Source: Methylococcales bacterium (GTDB taxonomy: Bacteria > Pseudomonadota > Gammaproteobacteria > Methylococcales > Methylomonadaceae). From it: a stretch of 64,000 bases of DNA. The DNA is taken from contig JAQURG010000004.1 in assembly GCA_028715725.1 (NCBI GenBank), positions 62,001 to 126,000 on the forward strand, in the 5' to 3' direction. Position 1 is the first letter of the stretch. The number at the start of each line of letters is the position of its first letter. Positions 1 through 9,750 of this stretch are shown here, one piece after another. Made by a program: the position numbers and the translations under genes. The notes under the pieces were generated by a model. That model ran no database searches. It was not told the DNA's origin and saw nothing but the letters and a program-made list of their open reading frames with translations.

Positions 1-1107
1 GCCAGAATTCTTTCGCCGTGGGAGGTTCAGGTAACATCAGCCGGTGAAACCCTCACACTAACCACTCGTTCCATTGTTATTGCAGCTGGAGCCTATCCGT
101 TTATACCGCCGATTCCCGGCGTGGAAGAAATCGATTATCTGACCTCAGATAATATCTGGGCATTGCGCGAGCTGCCCAAGCGTCTGGTTGTATTGGGCGG
201 GGGTCCTATTGGCAGCGAACTGGCACAATGCTTTGCCCGCTTCGGCAGTAAAGTGACTCAAGTGGAAATGGCGCCGCGCTTGCTGATCCGCGAAGACAGC
301 GATGCGTCGGAGTTGGTCATGACGAAGTTCCGCCAGGAAGGTATCGATGTGCTGGTTGGACATACCGCCAAACAGTTCATCATCGAAAACGGTGAAAAAG
401 TCCTGATTGCCGAGCATCAAGGCCAGGAAGTGCGTATTTCTTTCGATCGCGTGTTATTGGCTATAGGCCGCAATGCGAATATCAAAGGATATGGCCTTGA
501 AGAGCTGGGGGTGGAATTATCGCCAAAGCGCACCATAGCCATTAACGATTTTCAGGAAACCAATTATCCGAATATTTTTGCCGTCGGCGACGTATCTGGC
601 CCGTTCCAGTTCACCCATACCGCCGCGCATCAAGCCTGGTATGCTTCGGTCAATGCGCTATTCGGCAGTTTTCTTAAGTTTCGCACCGATAATTCCGTTA
701 TTCCGTGGGCTACATTTACTGATCCTGAAGTTGCCAGAGTCGGCCTTAATGAACAGGATGCAAAAGAAAAAAAGATTGCTTATGAAGCCAGCACCTATCA
801 TATTGACGACCTCGACCGCGCTATCGCTGATGGAGAAGCGCATGGTTTTGTTAAAGTGCTGACTCAACCGGGCAAAGACCGCATTTTGGGTGTCACTATC
901 GTAGGTCAACATGCCGGAGACCTGCTGGCTGAATTCGTGCTGGCAATGAAATACAATATCGGTCTGAACAAATTGCTCGGCACCATCCATATTTATCCGA
1001 CGATGGCTGAAGCAAACAAATATGCGGCCGGTGTCTGGAAGCGTAATCATGCGCCGCAATTTCTGCTGCGCTGTGCTGAACGTTTTCACACCTGGCGCCG
1101 GGGTTAA
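1..1107 (+). CDS. FAD-dependent pyridine nucleotide-disulfide oxidoreductase (mercuric reductase/Lpd-like), 3' part
   Basis: The reading frame is open from base 1, so the start lies outside the window; 368 codons are seen. Visible parts are the end of the FAD domain, with an ATG-like IAAGAYP turn, an NAD(P)-binding GGGPIGSE motif, a second FAD contact FAVGDVSG, and the C-terminal dimerisation domain ending in HIYPTMAEAN. That last motif resembles the HxxPT segment of the disulfide reductase family. The N-terminal redox cysteines cannot be judged. The C-terminus (WKRNHAPQFLLR...FHTWRRG) resembles the reductases often fused to an N-terminal TVP38/TMEM64 membrane domain; that fusion is an inference here. 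Substrate is unknown. The next gene starts about 190 bases downstream on the same strand. Confidence 0.85.
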   Translation, partial: ARILSPWEVQVTSAGETLTLTTRSIVIAAGAYPFIPPIPGVEEIDYLTSDNIWALRELPKRLVVLGGGPIGSELAQCFARFGSKVTQVEMAPRLLIREDSDASELVMTKFRQEGIDVLVGHTAKQFIIENGEKVLIAEHQGQEVRISFDRVLLAIGRNANIKGYGLEELGVELSPKRTIAINDFQETNYPNIFAVGDVSGPFQFTHTAAHQAWYASVNALFGSFLKFRTDNSVIPWATFTDPEVARVGLNEQDAKEKKIAYEASTYHIDDLDRAIADGEAHGFVKVLTQPGKDRILGVTIVGQHAGDLLAEFVLAMKYNIGLNKLLGTIHIYPTMAEANKYAAGVWKRNHAPQFLLRCAERFHTWRRG

Positions 1108-1299
1108 TATGCAACTCTTCGGAAGCGGGAAGCGGCATGAGGGTATAGTCGGCCCTTTGGTAAGAATGGCTTCTGATACAATAGCAAAAAAGCAGGCAAA
1201 TCGCATCGACATGCTACAAGCCTCAAAAACCGCACTACATTGAGTTAACTATTCGTTACCTGACTAACAATATTTCCCATACTGATTTTGTCTTTATTT

Positions 1300-3783
1300 A
1301 TGACCCGTTTTAATCTCGCGCTAAGACTACTTTGGCGTGACAGTCGCTCCGGCGAATTAACAATTTTATTGTTGGCGTTAATTATCGCAGTTACCAGCTC
1401 AACAGCCATTGCCCTGTTCTCGGACCGCCTGCAACGCACGATGATCAATCAGACTGCCGAGTTTCTAGCAGCCGATTTGGTGGTAACCAGTCCGACAATA
1501 ATCCCAGCCGCCTGGCCTGCAAAGGCCACCGAGCTGGATTTGGCGCAAGCACGAACGGCTGAATTTTCCAGTGTCTTGATTGAACATGACGAAATGTTAT
1601 TAGCGAGCGTTAAAGCCGTCAGCGATGCTTATCCCCTGCGTGGTTTTTTAAAAACAACAACAATGGATTATTCGACCGAAAGCATTGCACAGAATGGACC
1701 GGAGAAAGGAACAGCCTGGCTTGAAAAACGCATTTTGCCGGCGCTTAAGCTCCAATTAGGCGATCCGCTAACGGTGGGTGAAAAACAGCTGACCATCAGT
1801 AAAATCATTACTTATGAGCCCGATAAGCAAGGCAATTTTTACAGCTTCTCTCCCCGTGTGATGATTAATGAGGCGGATTTGCAGGCTACCGGAATCATTC
1901 AACCCGGCAGTCATGTTCATTATTTCTTCCAATTTACCGGCGAATCTAACAAACTGGATGAATTCAAGCGCTGGCTTAAACCGCAGTTGAATCCATCGCA
2001 GCGCATTATGGATATTCATGAAGACCGTCCTGAATTGGGGTCGGCCTTGGAACGTGCAGAGCGCTATCTGGGGCTATCAAGCATAGTGGTTATTTTAATT
2101 TCCGGCGTGGCTATAGCAATGACGACGAATCGTTATACCGAACGGCATTTTAATGCCACAGCTCTATTGCGCTGCTTCGGCCTTAAACAAAACGAAATCC
2201 TCCGGCTTTATGGCAGCCAGTTTATAGTGCTTGGATTGGCGGCGAGCGCCATGGGTTGCTTGCTGGGCTGGTCAGCACAACAAGGCTTGTTCTATTTATT
2301 AAGAGCATTATTGCCGCAACACGTCGCCAGTCCCGGCTTATTAGCCGTTTTTTTCGGTTTTATCATCGGCATGGCGGTCTTGTTGGGCTTCGCCCTGCCC
2401 CCGCTATTACGGCTAAAAAAAGTGCCGCCGCTTAGGGTATTACGCCACGAACTGGTTCCTTCGCCTAGCAGCGCGTGGCTGATCTATGGTTTAGCCATCA
2501 GTATTCTTGCCCTGCTGATCTGGAAATATACCGATGATATTAAAATGACGGCGACCATTTTAGGCGCGGGTATGGTGGCTTTGCTGGCTCTGGGCTTGCT
2601 GGTTTATGGTTCGTTGAATTTAGCCCGCAACGTGTTGCCGCACATGAGCCTGATCTGGCGTTTTGGATTACAGGGTTTACTGAGAAACAGCAGCGCCACT
2701 GTCAGCCAGATTCTGGCATTCAGTATTACCCTGGTCGCCATGATACTCAGTTTTACCGTCCGCACCGATTTAATCGATAACTGGCAAAAGCAATTACCCG
2801 ATAATGCGCCCAATCATTTTGCTCTGAATATTTTTCCGGAGCAACGAGCCGCTTTTCAACAAGAACTACAGCAGCAGCACATTAACGGCAGCCAGTTTTA
2901 TCCTGTGGTTAGAGGACGGCTGGTGAAAATCAATAATACGCCTGTGCAAGAAATTGTCACTAAAGACACACAGGGCGAAAATGCCACGCATAGAGAATTA
3001 AGCCTTACCTGGACAAAAGAGCTGCCTGAAGAGAATAAAATAGTGGCCGGAAGCTGGTGGACTCATGGACAGTCCGGACTGGTGTCTGTTGAACAGAAAC
3101 TGGCCGATAGCCTGAAAATAAAACCGGGTGATCTTTTGACATTCACCGTGGGTAGCCAGGAGATTAACGCGACGGTCGCCAGTATCCGCGATCTTAGGTG
3201 GGATACAATGAAGCCTAATTTTTATATGATTTTCTCGCCCGGGACACTGGACAGCTATCCAAGCACTTTTATAACCAGCTTTTATCTGCCTGAAACGCAA
3301 AAAAACGTTTTAAACATGCTGATAAAAAAATATCCCGGCACAACTATTCTGGAAGTTGATTTAATTTTAAAGCAATTTAAAACTATATTGACCCAATTGA
3401 CGCAAGCCATCAATTATTTACTATACTTTGCCTTAATGGCCGGATTCACCGTATTGTTCGCGGCCGTTTATACGACATTGGATAATCGCATTTATGAAGG
3501 CGCATTAATGCGAACGCTAGGCGCAAATCGCTCCTTGTTAAGAAAAACGCATATTATCGAATTTGGCATCCTCGGGCTGATTTCCGGTTTACTGGCCGTC
3601 GCCATTTCGGAAGCTATTATTTATGTTTTATATACGCAAGTGATGTATATGGAGTATCGCCCCAGCCAGTATTTGTGGATTGCAATACCTTTAATAGCGG
3701 CTTTATTCATAGGTGCAGCAGGATATTGGGGCGTAAGACACGTACTCAACAAATCCCCGCTACAGGTCTTAAGGGAACTATAA
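1300..3783 (+). CDS. FtsX/MacB-like ABC transporter permease
   Basis: The 827-residue product has an N-terminal membrane segment (around residues 17-40), a large periplasmic domain, a central block of helices (about 260-440), a second periplasmic domain and a final FtsX domain of three helices ending in LKxxPLQVLREL. This duplicated layout is that of the YbbP class of permeases, which work with a YbbA/LolD-type ATPase in export or lipoprotein and lipid handling at the inner membrane. No ATPase gene adjoins it, so the partner is elsewhere. I prefer ATG 1300 to TTG 1288 four codons upstream; neither has a clear ribosome binding site. The family is secure, the substrate unknown. Confidence 0.85.
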   Translation: MTRFNLALRLLWRDSRSGELTILLLALIIAVTSSTAIALFSDRLQRTMINQTAEFLAADLVVTSPTIIPAAWPAKATELDLAQARTAEFSSVLIEHDEMLLASVKAVSDAYPLRGFLKTTTMDYSTESIAQNGPEKGTAWLEKRILPALKLQLGDPLTVGEKQLTISKIITYEPDKQGNFYSFSPRVMINEADLQATGIIQPGSHVHYFFQFTGESNKLDEFKRWLKPQLNPSQRIMDIHEDRPELGSALERAERYLGLSSIVVILISGVAIAMTTNRYTERHFNATALLRCFGLKQNEILRLYGSQFIVLGLAASAMGCLLGWSAQQGLFYLLRALLPQHVASPGLLAVFFGFIIGMAVLLGFALPPLLRLKKVPPLRVLRHELVPSPSSAWLIYGLAISILALLIWKYTDDIKMTATILGAGMVALLALGLLVYGSLNLARNVLPHMSLIWRFGLQGLLRNSSATVSQILAFSITLVAMILSFTVRTDLIDNWQKQLPDNAPNHFALNIFPEQRAAFQQELQQQHINGSQFYPVVRGRLVKINNTPVQEIVTKDTQGENATHRELSLTWTKELPEENKIVAGSWWTHGQSGLVSVEQKLADSLKIKPGDLLTFTVGSQEINATVASIRDLRWDTMKPNFYMIFSPGTLDSYPSTFITSFYLPETQKNVLNMLIKKYPGTTILEVDLILKQFKTILTQLTQAINYLLYFALMAGFTVLFAAVYTTLDNRIYEGALMRTLGANRSLLRKTHIIEFGILGLISGLLAVAISEAIIYVLYTQVMYMEYRPSQYLWIAIPLIAALFIGAAGYWGVRHVLNKSPLQVLREL

Positions 3784-3863
3784 TTATGTTCTAACGTCCT
3801 AGCGTTCAGATTGTATTCAGCATTAAACTTTAAACTATAAAAAACTTTCAAAAGGTAAATTGT

Positions 3864-4259
3864 ATGAAAAAATTAATAGCCAGTATAGCGTTCATAGCCA
3901 GCGCCTCAGTCTCAGGCTGCTACAGCTACGGTGGCTACCAGCCTACTGTCGATACTTATAATGATCCGAATGCTTATCGCATCAATCAGGACATAGCAGA
4001 GTGTAAACAACTGGCCAGCCAATCTTCGGGCGGCACCACAAAAGAAACCGCTATAGGCGCAGGAACGGGCGCCTTAATTGGAGCCGCAGGAGGTGCAATC
4101 GTTGGGGCATTTACCGGAAACCCAGGCGCAGGAGCAGCCATAGGAGCAGCAGCCGGCGGCTTTGGCGGCGGCGCAACAAAAGGCTTTAGCACTGAAGAAA
4201 GATATAAAAATGCTTATAACAACTGTATGAGCGGCCGCGGACATCGCATCATCAGATAA
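3864..4259 (+). CDS. glycine-zipper outer-membrane lipoprotein
   Basis: A 131-residue precursor with a lipoprotein signal: basic start MKK, a hydrophobic stretch and a lipobox VSGC placing the lipidated cysteine at residue 19. Residues about 55-105 form a glycine zipper rich in small residues (GAGTGALIGAAGG, later GAAIGAAAGG), flanked by two cysteines typical of this family. A ribosome binding site AAAGGT lies a few bases upstream. Related proteins sit in the outer membrane and are often linked to envelope stress; the precise role here is unknown. It ends convergently towards the restriction-modification gene. Confidence 0.8.
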   Translation: MKKLIASIAFIASASVSGCYSYGGYQPTVDTYNDPNAYRINQDIAECKQLASQSSGGTTKETAIGAGTGALIGAAGGAIVGAFTGNPGAGAAIGAAAGGFGGGATKGFSTEERYKNAYNNCMSGRGHRIIR

Positions 4260-4705
4260 TCTGATAATCATTTAAAGCTTCAATACTGTAACACAGGGAT
4301 GTGTATTTACTCCAGGCGGTCATAATCATAAATAGCCGGGTCAACCGCATTCTTGGCACCGCCTTATATAAAAGCCTAATATAGTCGACTAATAGGCCGA
4401 TTTTAGGTTACTCAGCGTTACGGTAAAAAGTACGTTCACCCGCGATACGGTTGCGCCGATATTGAACCCTAAGCCATTTCCAATAATGCAGGGAGTCAGT
4501 GTCTCCTTTTATCCGGATTCCGCATTACTCCTCCCGGCTACTTGCTTAGGTTTCCACATTGCTAGTGATCCAGTTGCCTTGACTGTCTATCTTGAAAAGC
4601 CACAACTAGGGCAGTGATCTGGAATCTGAGGGTGGGATTCGTAGGGCGTAAGGTTATGAAGGTAGTGGAATAACCTCCGGTGGAGCTTTTTGTTAGTGTA
4701 TTTGC
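4260..4705. other. 446-base gap without a supported gene
   Basis: No open frame here has a good start, ribosome binding site or recognisable fold. On the minus strand, a frame overlapping the end of the restriction-modification gene reads to a stop at 4587-4589 with a short HCPSCGF motif, like the end of a zinc ribbon, and stays open for another two dozen codons past the stop. This could be a decayed mobile-element relic, but the signal is weak. No convincing terminator was seen between the two convergent genes. Confidence 0.4.
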
Positions 4706-7180
4706 TTAACCTAATCGAGCTGCTTCTGCCGCGATATGACCAGCAAGTGACGTAACGAACGTTTTTATGTCGGTCATAGACGACATACTGGAAAATTGAC
4801 CGGTTTCCACCGCGGTTCGTGGTGAAGTAATGACAGCGGCTGTTGTGTAAAGCTGCTCCTGAACAAGCTTCTGACAAAGAAGGTCATAGCGTTTGAGATA
4901 AGACGCTCCCTTGAATTCATCGAATACTGGAAAATGTGGCGAAGCGTCCCTAACCGGCGATCTGGATTCAGGTGCGTCCTCAACCAACATCAACCAGCCT
5001 ACAAACGGGCGAGGCTGTTTACCAAAAGCCTCTTCTCGATAGGCTGTCCAAAAATCATGAGCCGTGCCAATAGCTTCTTCTGTTCGATTGTTAAAGTTGT
5101 TACGGAATGACGGACCCACTTGGCTTTTCAATTCAATGGCAGCTATCAACTCTCCCTTATGAATCACCAATAAGTCCCACAACTTTGTTGGACGAAAATA
5201 GCCTGGCAGCGTCAATACGGCTCTTTTTTGGTGAATTTTCGCATGGGCAAGGCCGTTTGCGCGCACGAGGTCAATTACCAAGGCGATAAAACCATCCATG
5301 TTTTTTCCAGCTGCGACACCTGCGCGTTCACCCTGGTCTGTTTTTCCAGACTCAATTTGCTTTTGACGCGCTGCTTCGCGATTGCCCCAGAAGGCTTGTA
5401 TCGCCTCAAGAACCTTGCGTTCGTAATCAACAAGATCAAGCGCCATGTATGCTCCGTTGCCTCTTAGCAATGATTGTTCGTCATCAGCCAAGCCGTACAG
5501 CCTAGATACTGCTCGGTTACAGGCTCGTAAGTCTTGGGTATTTGCCGCTGCTATCAACTCATACCGCAAAGTCTCTGGGACATCTTGCCAGCAAGGGATG
5601 CGGATACGCCGAAGATATTGGGCTTGAAAGCGTAAGTAGCCGCCGCGCATTTTGGTTGAATAGATCGCCACAAAAAGCCGAGCAATGCCCGACAGAAGCA
5701 CAGCTTGTAAAGCTCGCAAATCCCAGGTTTCCGACGTGACGAAATAGAGATTATGATGTGGGTACAATCTTCCTTGCTCAAACACGATATGGGCTTTCCC
5801 TTTAATGTCCGGAATCAAAAGTTTTGGCTTGTTCGCAAGACTAGGAGTTATGCGATCGATGGTACGATACCAATTCGCCGGCGTTTTCAAAGCGCAATGG
5901 CGGTTGGCGATCACATCGCGCCGAGCATTTAAGTAATTGCGTAGACGAGGATAATCATGGAGATTAACAAGAGCGCCCTCGTCATCAAAAGGATTAATGA
6001 CGCCTTGTCCGCGCCATTCAACGTAACCCGATTGAATGTCGGAGGTCGTTACTAAAGGCAGTTTTCTATCCGGCTCAACATCAAGCGCATCAAAATTCCC
6101 AATGAAAGCCTTATCCGCACCTGTCGCAACGCCAATGCCGACCTTGCAGCCCGCGTCTTCCAAGGTTGGAAATTTTTTTTCCAGACGACGAATAAAAGTC
6201 ATTTGATCCGGGGCTTCGAGCAACCACGGTTCAGCATGATTCGGTACAAGCCCTAGCTCTCGCATCGCTCCGACAGTTTTAAAACAGTGATTGCCTGTTA
6301 ATTCCTTAGCAAGTGCAACCAGCATCGCACGGTCAATCGAGGGACGATATGCGATGCGTGTAACGCCTGGTTTTTCGCGACTGATAACCGTAATGGCCGG
6401 ATAGGCAGCTACTTCGCTATGGAATGCCGGCGTGTCCACCATATCCACATAGACTTTCAGGTGGAATCGATCTGCAACAAGCTTGCGTAATGGTGCACCA
6501 TAGCGATTTTTCATCCAACGATCCGAGCAGATAAATCCCAGGCTTCCATTCTCCGCAAGCGCTAAAAGCGAGTGTTCGATGAATGGAATGTAAAGATCGG
6601 CTCGATCATATAGGGTTTGATAGAGTCTTCGATATTCAGCCAACAAAGGTGCAGGAATCAGTTCTTGGCGCACATAAGGCGGATTGCCGACGACAAAATC
6701 GAATTGGCCATCCAATCGTTCTAAAAGAAAATCACCTTGCATCAACCAGCGATCAGCAAGAATGGCTGCGGATGACTTCGCTATGCCTTCCTGCATGAGT
6801 CGTTGAAGCACGGCGGCACGAGTAGCAATAAATGTTTCTTGATGAAGTTCAATGGCGCGAATGGCATCGGCAATATCCTCAACCACGGATTCTGTATTTT
6901 TCGATGCTCGCCATGCCTTTAATAGCCGCTCAATCGCCTGCAGTAAGAAATCACCACCACCGGCTGCCGGCTCTAAAAGCCGCTTCTTATAAAGAGGCTT
7001 ATCCTCAGTATATCCCACCAAGTCAAGAATGAAATCAACAACTTCCATTCGTGTGAATATCGCCCCGCGAGCTTGTATTCCACCTTCGAGAGATAACGCT
7101 TCAAGAGCAGCGAGTACGGTCGGCGAATGCTGAACATCCGCATCATCAAATAAATCAAAGTTAAACTGTCTATATCTCAA
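4706..7180 (-). CDS. fused PaeR7I/XhoI-like restriction-modification protein (N6-adenine methyltransferase + endonuclease)
   Basis: An 824-residue protein. Residues 1 to about 578 are an Eco57I-class gamma-type N6-adenine methyltransferase: AdoMet-binding [12 protein letters not shown] near residue 70, catalytic NPPY near 166, and a target-recognition region. Residues 579-824 match what I remember of the PaeR7I/XhoI endonuclease family (site CTCGAG): [16 protein letters not shown], then [10 protein letters not shown] with the acidic-lysine nuclease core, [10 protein letters not shown], and [12 protein letters not shown]. PaeR7I itself uses two separate genes; here no stop separates them. The start is TTG with AGGA six bases upstream. 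The gene sits just after pth, where ychF often lies, which suggests insertion. CTCGAG specificity is inferred from the family. Confidence 0.88.
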   Translation of the reverse strand: MRYRQFNFDLFDDADVQHSPTVLAALEALSLEGGIQARGAIFTRMEVVDFILDLVGYTEDKPLYKKRLLEPAAGGGDFLLQAIERLLKAWRASKNTESVVEDIADAIRAIELHQETFIATRAAVLQRLMQEGIAKSSAAILADRWLMQGDFLLERLDGQFDFVVGNPPYVRQELIPAPLLAEYRRLYQTLYDRADLYIPFIEHSLLALAENGSLGFICSDRWMKNRYGAPLRKLVADRFHLKVYVDMVDTPAFHSEVAAYPAITVISREKPGVTRIAYRPSIDRAMLVALAKELTGNHCFKTVGAMRELGLVPNHAEPWLLEAPDQMTFIRRLEKKFPTLEDAGCKVGIGVATGADKAFIGNFDALDVEPDRKLPLVTTSDIQSGYVEWRGQGVINPFDDEGALVNLHDYPRLRNYLNARRDVIANRHCALKTPANWYRTIDRITPSLANKPKLLIPDIKGKAHIVFEQGRLYPHHNLYFVTSETWDLRALQAVLLSGIARLFVAIYSTKMRGGYLRFQAQYLRRIRIPCWQDVPETLRYELIAAANTQDLRACNRAVSRLYGLADDEQSLLRGNGAYMALDLVDYERKVLEAIQAFWGNREAARQKQIESGKTDQGERAGVAAGKNMDGFIALVIDLVRANGLAHAKIHQKRAVLTLPGYFRPTKLWDLLVIHKGELIAAIELKSQVGPSFRNNFNNRTEEAIGTAHDFWTAYREEAFGKQPRPFVGWLMLVEDAPESRSPVRDASPHFPVFDEFKGASYLKRYDLLCQKLVQEQLYTTAAVITSPRTAVETGQFSSMSSMTDIKTFVTSLAGHIAAEAARLG
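5444..5455 (-). promoter_or_regulatory. internal ribosome binding site and ATG for a free endonuclease
   Basis: Within the fused gene the minus strand reads GGAG, five bases, then an in-frame ATG at 5446, codon 579, starting MALDLVDY. Translation from here would give 246 residues, the size I recall for free PaeR7I endonuclease. The codon before the ATG is TAC; one C-to-A change would make it TAA. The simplest inference is an ancestral pair of abutting genes that lost the methyltransferase stop while keeping the endonuclease start signal. Confidence 0.6.
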
Positions 7181-7393
7181 ATTAATTCCTAGCTTGCAGA
7201 AGCGTAAAGCTTCGCCTGACGCACTAACTTATAATTGGACACCCCAACAGTGCGTCATAAGCTACACGCGTTTGGTGTACAATCTGGAACCGACTCTAAT
7301 ACTCTTGAAAGATCAATGTCAAGAGCTTTTAGCCAAGCAGGGTGGCCAGGTGGTTTTGCCCACCGTTTATATCGGACTGAACTTACAACAGGA
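7181..7393 (-). promoter_or_regulatory. upstream region of the restriction-modification gene: likely promoter and inverted repeats
   Basis: On the minus strand a -35 TTGACA (7317-7322) is followed after 18 bases by TAGAGT (7293-7298), giving a leader of about 100 bases. An inverted repeat CTCTTGA/TCAAGAG (7302-7308 and 7319-7325) spans the -35 and the spacer. A second perfect 8-base inverted repeat, TGACGCAC/GTGCGTCA (7217-7224 and 7250-7257), lies in the leader. Either could be an operator; the second could also be a scar of an inserted element. No controller-protein gene is seen nearby. Confidence 0.4.
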
Positions 7394-7960
7394 TCAAGAA
7401 TTCAATTTATTCATGACAGCCGCCATATCCCCGGCGACCATTTCATTAATAAAGCCTCTGCCCGCTTCAAACGCTGCAAGCATCAACTCCCATTCATTTT
7501 TGGACGGCGCAGACAGCACAAAATCGGCAACTACTTTACCGGCGGCAGGTCGGCCGATGCCTATTCTTAAGCGGTAAAATTCTTTTGATCCCAAATGGGC
7601 GATAATGTCTCGCAAGCCGTTATGCCCTGCATGGCCGCCGTCTTTTTTAAGTTTGACGACGCCGGGATTGAAGTCCAGTTCATCATGAACGACAAGAATT
7701 TCTTCAGGGAGTAATTTGTAATAACGGGCGATTTTGCCCACAGACTGGCCGCTTCTATTCATAAAAGTGTCCGGCTTTAACAGTATGACCTTGCCGTTTG
7801 TAACGCTGCCTTCTGCAAAGATGCCTTGAAATCTGGACTCATTAGACCAGGTGCAGCCCAGTACCTGGGCCACGGCATCTAAAAACAAAAACCCGGCATT
7901 GTGCCGGGTTTTTTCATACTGCCGACCAGGATTACCCAAGCCAACGATAAGTTTTATCAT
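7394..7960 (-). CDS. pth: peptidyl-tRNA hydrolase
   Basis: A 188-residue cytosolic esterase that frees tRNA from prematurely released peptidyl-tRNA. It opens with the family signature IVGLGNPGRQYEKTRHNAGF, which holds the tRNA-contacting Asn and the catalytic His. The second signature, VVHDELDFNPGVVKLKKDGG followed by HAGHNGLRDI, carries the conserved Asp and Asn. Length is normal for the family. It follows rplY by 20 bases on the same strand, the usual prs-rplY-pth order. The expected next gene, ychF, is absent and the restriction-modification gene follows instead. Confidence 0.97.
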   Translation of the reverse strand: MIKLIVGLGNPGRQYEKTRHNAGFLFLDAVAQVLGCTWSNESRFQGIFAEGSVTNGKVILLKPDTFMNRSGQSVGKIARYYKLLPEEILVVHDELDFNPGVVKLKKDGGHAGHNGLRDIIAHLGSKEFYRLRIGIGRPAAGKVVADFVLSAPSKNEWELMLAAFEAGRGFINEMVAGDMAAVMNKLNS

Positions 7961-7980
7961 CTTTATCTATAGCGGCTGCT

Positions 7981-8601
7981 TTACTCGGTAGGAGCAGGAG
8001 CAGTATCTTCATCACTTTTACTTGATTTTGAAGCCATCATGGAGACGACAGGCAAATTATGCTCAGGACCCTGGGCCAAAACAACAATCTCAACACCTGC
8101 TGGCAGCACCAGATCAGATAAATGAACAGTCTCGCCGATATCCAGACCGGCCAGATTAACTTCAATATATTCAGGCAATGCTGAAGGCAAGCATGAAACC
8201 TCTACATCAACCATGGAATGGGCGGCTATACCACCTTTTTTTCCGCCAATGGAAGTTTGCTCATTAATGAAATGCAAGGGTACATGCACTTTTACGGTCT
8301 CGGACATGCTAACCCGAAGAAAATCCAGATGCAAAATCTGGACTTTTGCAGGGTTACGTTGAACACCTTTCAGAATTGCTTGCTCTGTTTTTCCATCAAC
8401 AGTAATATCCAGTACATGAGAATAAACCGCTTCATGTTCAAGATGCTTAATGACTTCATTATGATTCAGCACCAGCATTTGAGGCTCACTGTGGCCACCG
8501 TATATCACTGCAGGCACATTGCCCTGACGACGCATACTTCTTGCAGCGCCCTTACCTGATCGCCCACGGCTTTCGGCAACAAATTCAAATACCTTAGACA
8601 T
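7981..8601 (-). CDS. rplY: 50S ribosomal protein bL25, long Ctc/TL5 form
   Basis: A 206-residue 5S rRNA-binding ribosomal protein. The N-terminal half (about 1-95) is the L25 beta-barrel with GRSGKGAARSMRRQGNVPAVIYGG; the C-terminal half is the TL5/Ctc domain (VKVHVPLHFINE and LPEYIEVNLAGLDIGETVHLSDL). This long form is common in methylotrophic gammaproteobacteria, whereas E. coli has only the short domain. The last 20 residues are acidic and Ser/Thr-rich. It lies between prs and pth, probably co-transcribed. Confidence 0.96.
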   Translation of the reverse strand: MSKVFEFVAESRGRSGKGAARSMRRQGNVPAVIYGGHSEPQMLVLNHNEVIKHLEHEAVYSHVLDITVDGKTEQAILKGVQRNPAKVQILHLDFLRVSMSETVKVHVPLHFINEQTSIGGKKGGIAAHSMVDVEVSCLPSALPEYIEVNLAGLDIGETVHLSDLVLPAGVEIVVLAQGPEHNLPVVSMMASKSSKSDEDTAPAPTE

Positions 8602-8666
8602 TTTTCCTCACCATTTTTTTTGGAGTGCCCGCCTTAAAGCACGCACATTAAATTCAACCAATTATG

Positions 8667-9620
8667 TTAATCTACATAGAGCGAGCTAACCGACTCACCG
8701 ACAGCCATACGTCTTATAGTCTCAGCCAGCATTTCTGCAACGCTTAGCTGCCTTATCTTTCCTGAATCAATCGCATTTCGGCTTAACGGTATGGTATCCG
8801 TAACCACCAGCTCATCAAGTTCAGAGCCATTCAAGTTTTTCATGGCGGAGCCTGATAATACGGCATGGGTGCAATAGGCTACCACTTTTATCGCACCATG
8901 TTTTTTTAAAGCAGCTGCGGCATGACATAGAGTCCCTGCCGTATCGACCAGATCATCAATCAATACACAGCTACGGCCATCAACATCACCGATAATGTGC
9001 ATGATCTCCGAGACATTAGGCTTGGGCCTGCGTTTGTCTATGATTGCAAGATCAGCATCATCGAGCCGCTTGGCAAGCGCACGCGCTCTAACCACTCCAC
9101 CCACATCCGGCGACACAACAATCAGATTTTTATACTGTTGCCGCCATACATCGCCTAAAAGAAGAGGTGACGAATAAACATTGTCTACAGGTATATCAAA
9201 GAAGCCCTGAATTTGATCGGCATGCAGATCAACTGTCAGCACCCGATGAGCACCCGCCTGTTCAATCATTTTGGCAACCAGCTTGGCGGTAATTGGCACA
9301 CGGGCTGATCGCGAACGTCTATCCTGCCGGGCATACCCGTAATAAGGCATTACAGCAGTAATTCGTGATGCTGAGGCCCGCTTGAGGGCATCAATCATCA
9401 CCAGTAATTCCATTAAATTCTCGTTAGTGGGCGAACAGGTTGGCTGAATAATAAAAACATCCTTACCCCGGACATTTTCCTGAATTTCTACCGCAATTTC
9501 ACCATCACTAAATCTACCTACAGCCGCCATCCCTAAGCGCATGTTAAGTTTTTTTGCTATTCCATCAGACAAAGCCAAGTTAGCATTTCCAGAAAACACC
9601 ATCATAGGGGTGTCATCCAT
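8667..9620 (-). CDS. prs: ribose-phosphate pyrophosphokinase
   Basis: A 317-residue class I PRPP synthetase, which transfers pyrophosphate from ATP to ribose 5-phosphate for nucleotide, histidine, tryptophan and NAD synthesis. Visible motifs are the flexible-loop segment [20 protein letters not shown], the metal/ATP-binding [18 protein letters not shown], and the PRPP-binding loop [13 protein letters not shown]. Length is typical. It is downstream of ispE and tRNA-Gln on the same strand, the common gammaproteobacterial arrangement, and may share transcription with the tRNA. Confidence 0.97.
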   Translation of the reverse strand: MDDTPMMVFSGNANLALSDGIAKKLNMRLGMAAVGRFSDGEIAVEIQENVRGKDVFIIQPTCSPTNENLMELLVMIDALKRASASRITAVMPYYGYARQDRRSRSARVPITAKLVAKMIEQAGAHRVLTVDLHADQIQGFFDIPVDNVYSSPLLLGDVWRQQYKNLIVVSPDVGGVVRARALAKRLDDADLAIIDKRRPKPNVSEIMHIIGDVDGRSCVLIDDLVDTAGTLCHAAAALKKHGAIKVVAYCTHAVLSGSAMKNLNGSELDELVVTDTIPLSRNAIDSGKIRQLSVAEMLAETIRRMAVGESVSSLYVD

Positions 9621-9660
9621 TCAAGTACTCCCAAATTGAATTTAACTGAGTGGAGATAAA

Positions 9661-9735
9661 TGGCTGGGTCGCAAGGATTCGAACCTTGGTATGCGGAGAT
9701 CAAAACCCCGTGCCTTACCGCTTGGCGACGACCCA
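9661..9735 (-). tRNA. tRNA-Gln (anticodon UUG)
   Basis: Read on the minus strand this is a 75-base tRNA with encoded CCA. The acceptor stem TGGGTCG pairs with CGACCCA, the anticodon loop TTTTGAT gives UUG, and the T arm reads GGTTCGAATCC. Its place between ispE and prs is conserved in many gammaproteobacteria. Confidence 0.97.
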
Positions 9736-9750
9736 ATAATCAAGATATAT

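Noticed and set aside
7194-7577. Plus-strand frames overlapping the end of pth
   Set aside because: They run antisense through pth and the restriction-gene leader; no start signal or family pattern supports them.
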